Below, piece by piece: positions 6,160-6,287 of a stretch of 6,287 nt of DNA. Within the stretch, counting starts at the first letter, position 1; the number at the start of each line of letters is the position of its first letter. Source of the DNA: Verrucomicrobiota bacterium (lineage in GTDB: Bacteria > Verrucomicrobiota > Verrucomicrobiia > Methylacidiphilales > Verrucolacustridaceae); assembly GCA_016876055.1 (NCBI GenBank), contig VHDM01000059.1:1-6287 (forward strand), written 5' to 3'. Position numbers and translations under genes: made by a program. The notes under the pieces were generated by a model that was not told where the DNA came from, did not search any database, and saw nothing but the letters and a program-made list of their open reading frames with translations.

Positions 6160-6287
6160 TCATCGGGCGGCGAGGGCGGAGCGGTCGATGGAGGCGAGGC
6201 GTGGCTTGCTCTGGCCGAGCCGGGGGATGCAGTCCAGCAGGGCCTTGGTGTAGGGGTGTTGCGGGGCGCGGAGGATCTCCTTCACGG
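6160..6287 (-). CDS. Oligopeptide/dipeptide ABC transporter ATP-binding protein (OppD/DppD type), C-terminal end only
   Basis: The frame is open from the right window edge to a TGA at 6160-6162 and gives 41 whole codons. The readable part, EILRAPQHPYTKALLDCIPRL, is the C-terminal oligopeptide-HPY region found in OppD/DppD-type ATPases after the catalytic domain. It normally follows the D- and H-loops, which lie beyond the window. The tail after CIPRL is short (about 20 residues, ending SALAAR), where longer family members carry a further I-x-G-x-P segment. Its position upstream of the OppF/DppF-type gene on the same strand fits the usual D-then-F order. The 5' end and all nucleotide-binding motifs are missing only because of the window boundary. 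Confidence 0.85.
   Translation of the reverse strand, partial: VKEILRAPQHPYTKALLDCIPRLGQSKPRLASIDRSALAAR

Overview
This is a GC-rich bacterial window with tightly packed genes on both strands. Gene content, protein style (a short L11-methyltransferase-like protein with an AFGTGEHATT motif, a GTG-started peptide-type ABC ATPase, a two-gene 2-oxoacid dehydrogenase E1) and CGTGAA-type hexamer repeats between genes remind me of Verrucomicrobiota, perhaps Opitutales. That placement is an impression from sequence style. There is no rRNA or other marker here to prove it. All genes look like ordinary chromosomal metabolism, transport and housekeeping. I see no tRNA, rRNA, CRISPR array, insertion sequence or phage gene.

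Layout, left to right. Positions 1-1978 (+) hold the alpha and beta subunits of a thiamine-diphosphate-dependent 2-oxoacid dehydrogenase E1. Alpha is cut off at the window edge, and the two genes overlap by ATGA. A 58-base convergent gap follows, then an SDR oxidoreductase (2037-2738, -). A 109-base divergent gap separates the SDR from an FAD-dependent amine oxidase with a twin-arginine signal peptide (2848-4329, +). That gene converges, with only 21 bases between stops, on a PrmA-like ribosomal protein L11 methyltransferase (4351-5136, -). Upstream of prmA on the same strand lie an OppF/DppF-type ATPase (5203-5994, -) and the C-terminal end of its OppD/DppD-type partner (6160-6287, -, cut by the window edge).

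The two E1 subunits form one heterotetrameric decarboxylase that must hand its acyl group to an E2 not encoded here. The two ABC ATPases would form the paired motor of one oligopeptide/dipeptide importer whose permease and binding-protein genes should lie beyond position 6287. prmA is probably read from the same direction, possibly as the tail of that transcript.

I found no convincing undescribed system. The most unusual material is in the gaps between genes. A six-unit degenerate heptamer array sits at 6022-6063, inside an unusually long 165-base gap between the two ABC ATPase genes. Two related hexamer arrays, at 1996-2025 and 5176-5199, share an exact 14-mer and keep the same phase.
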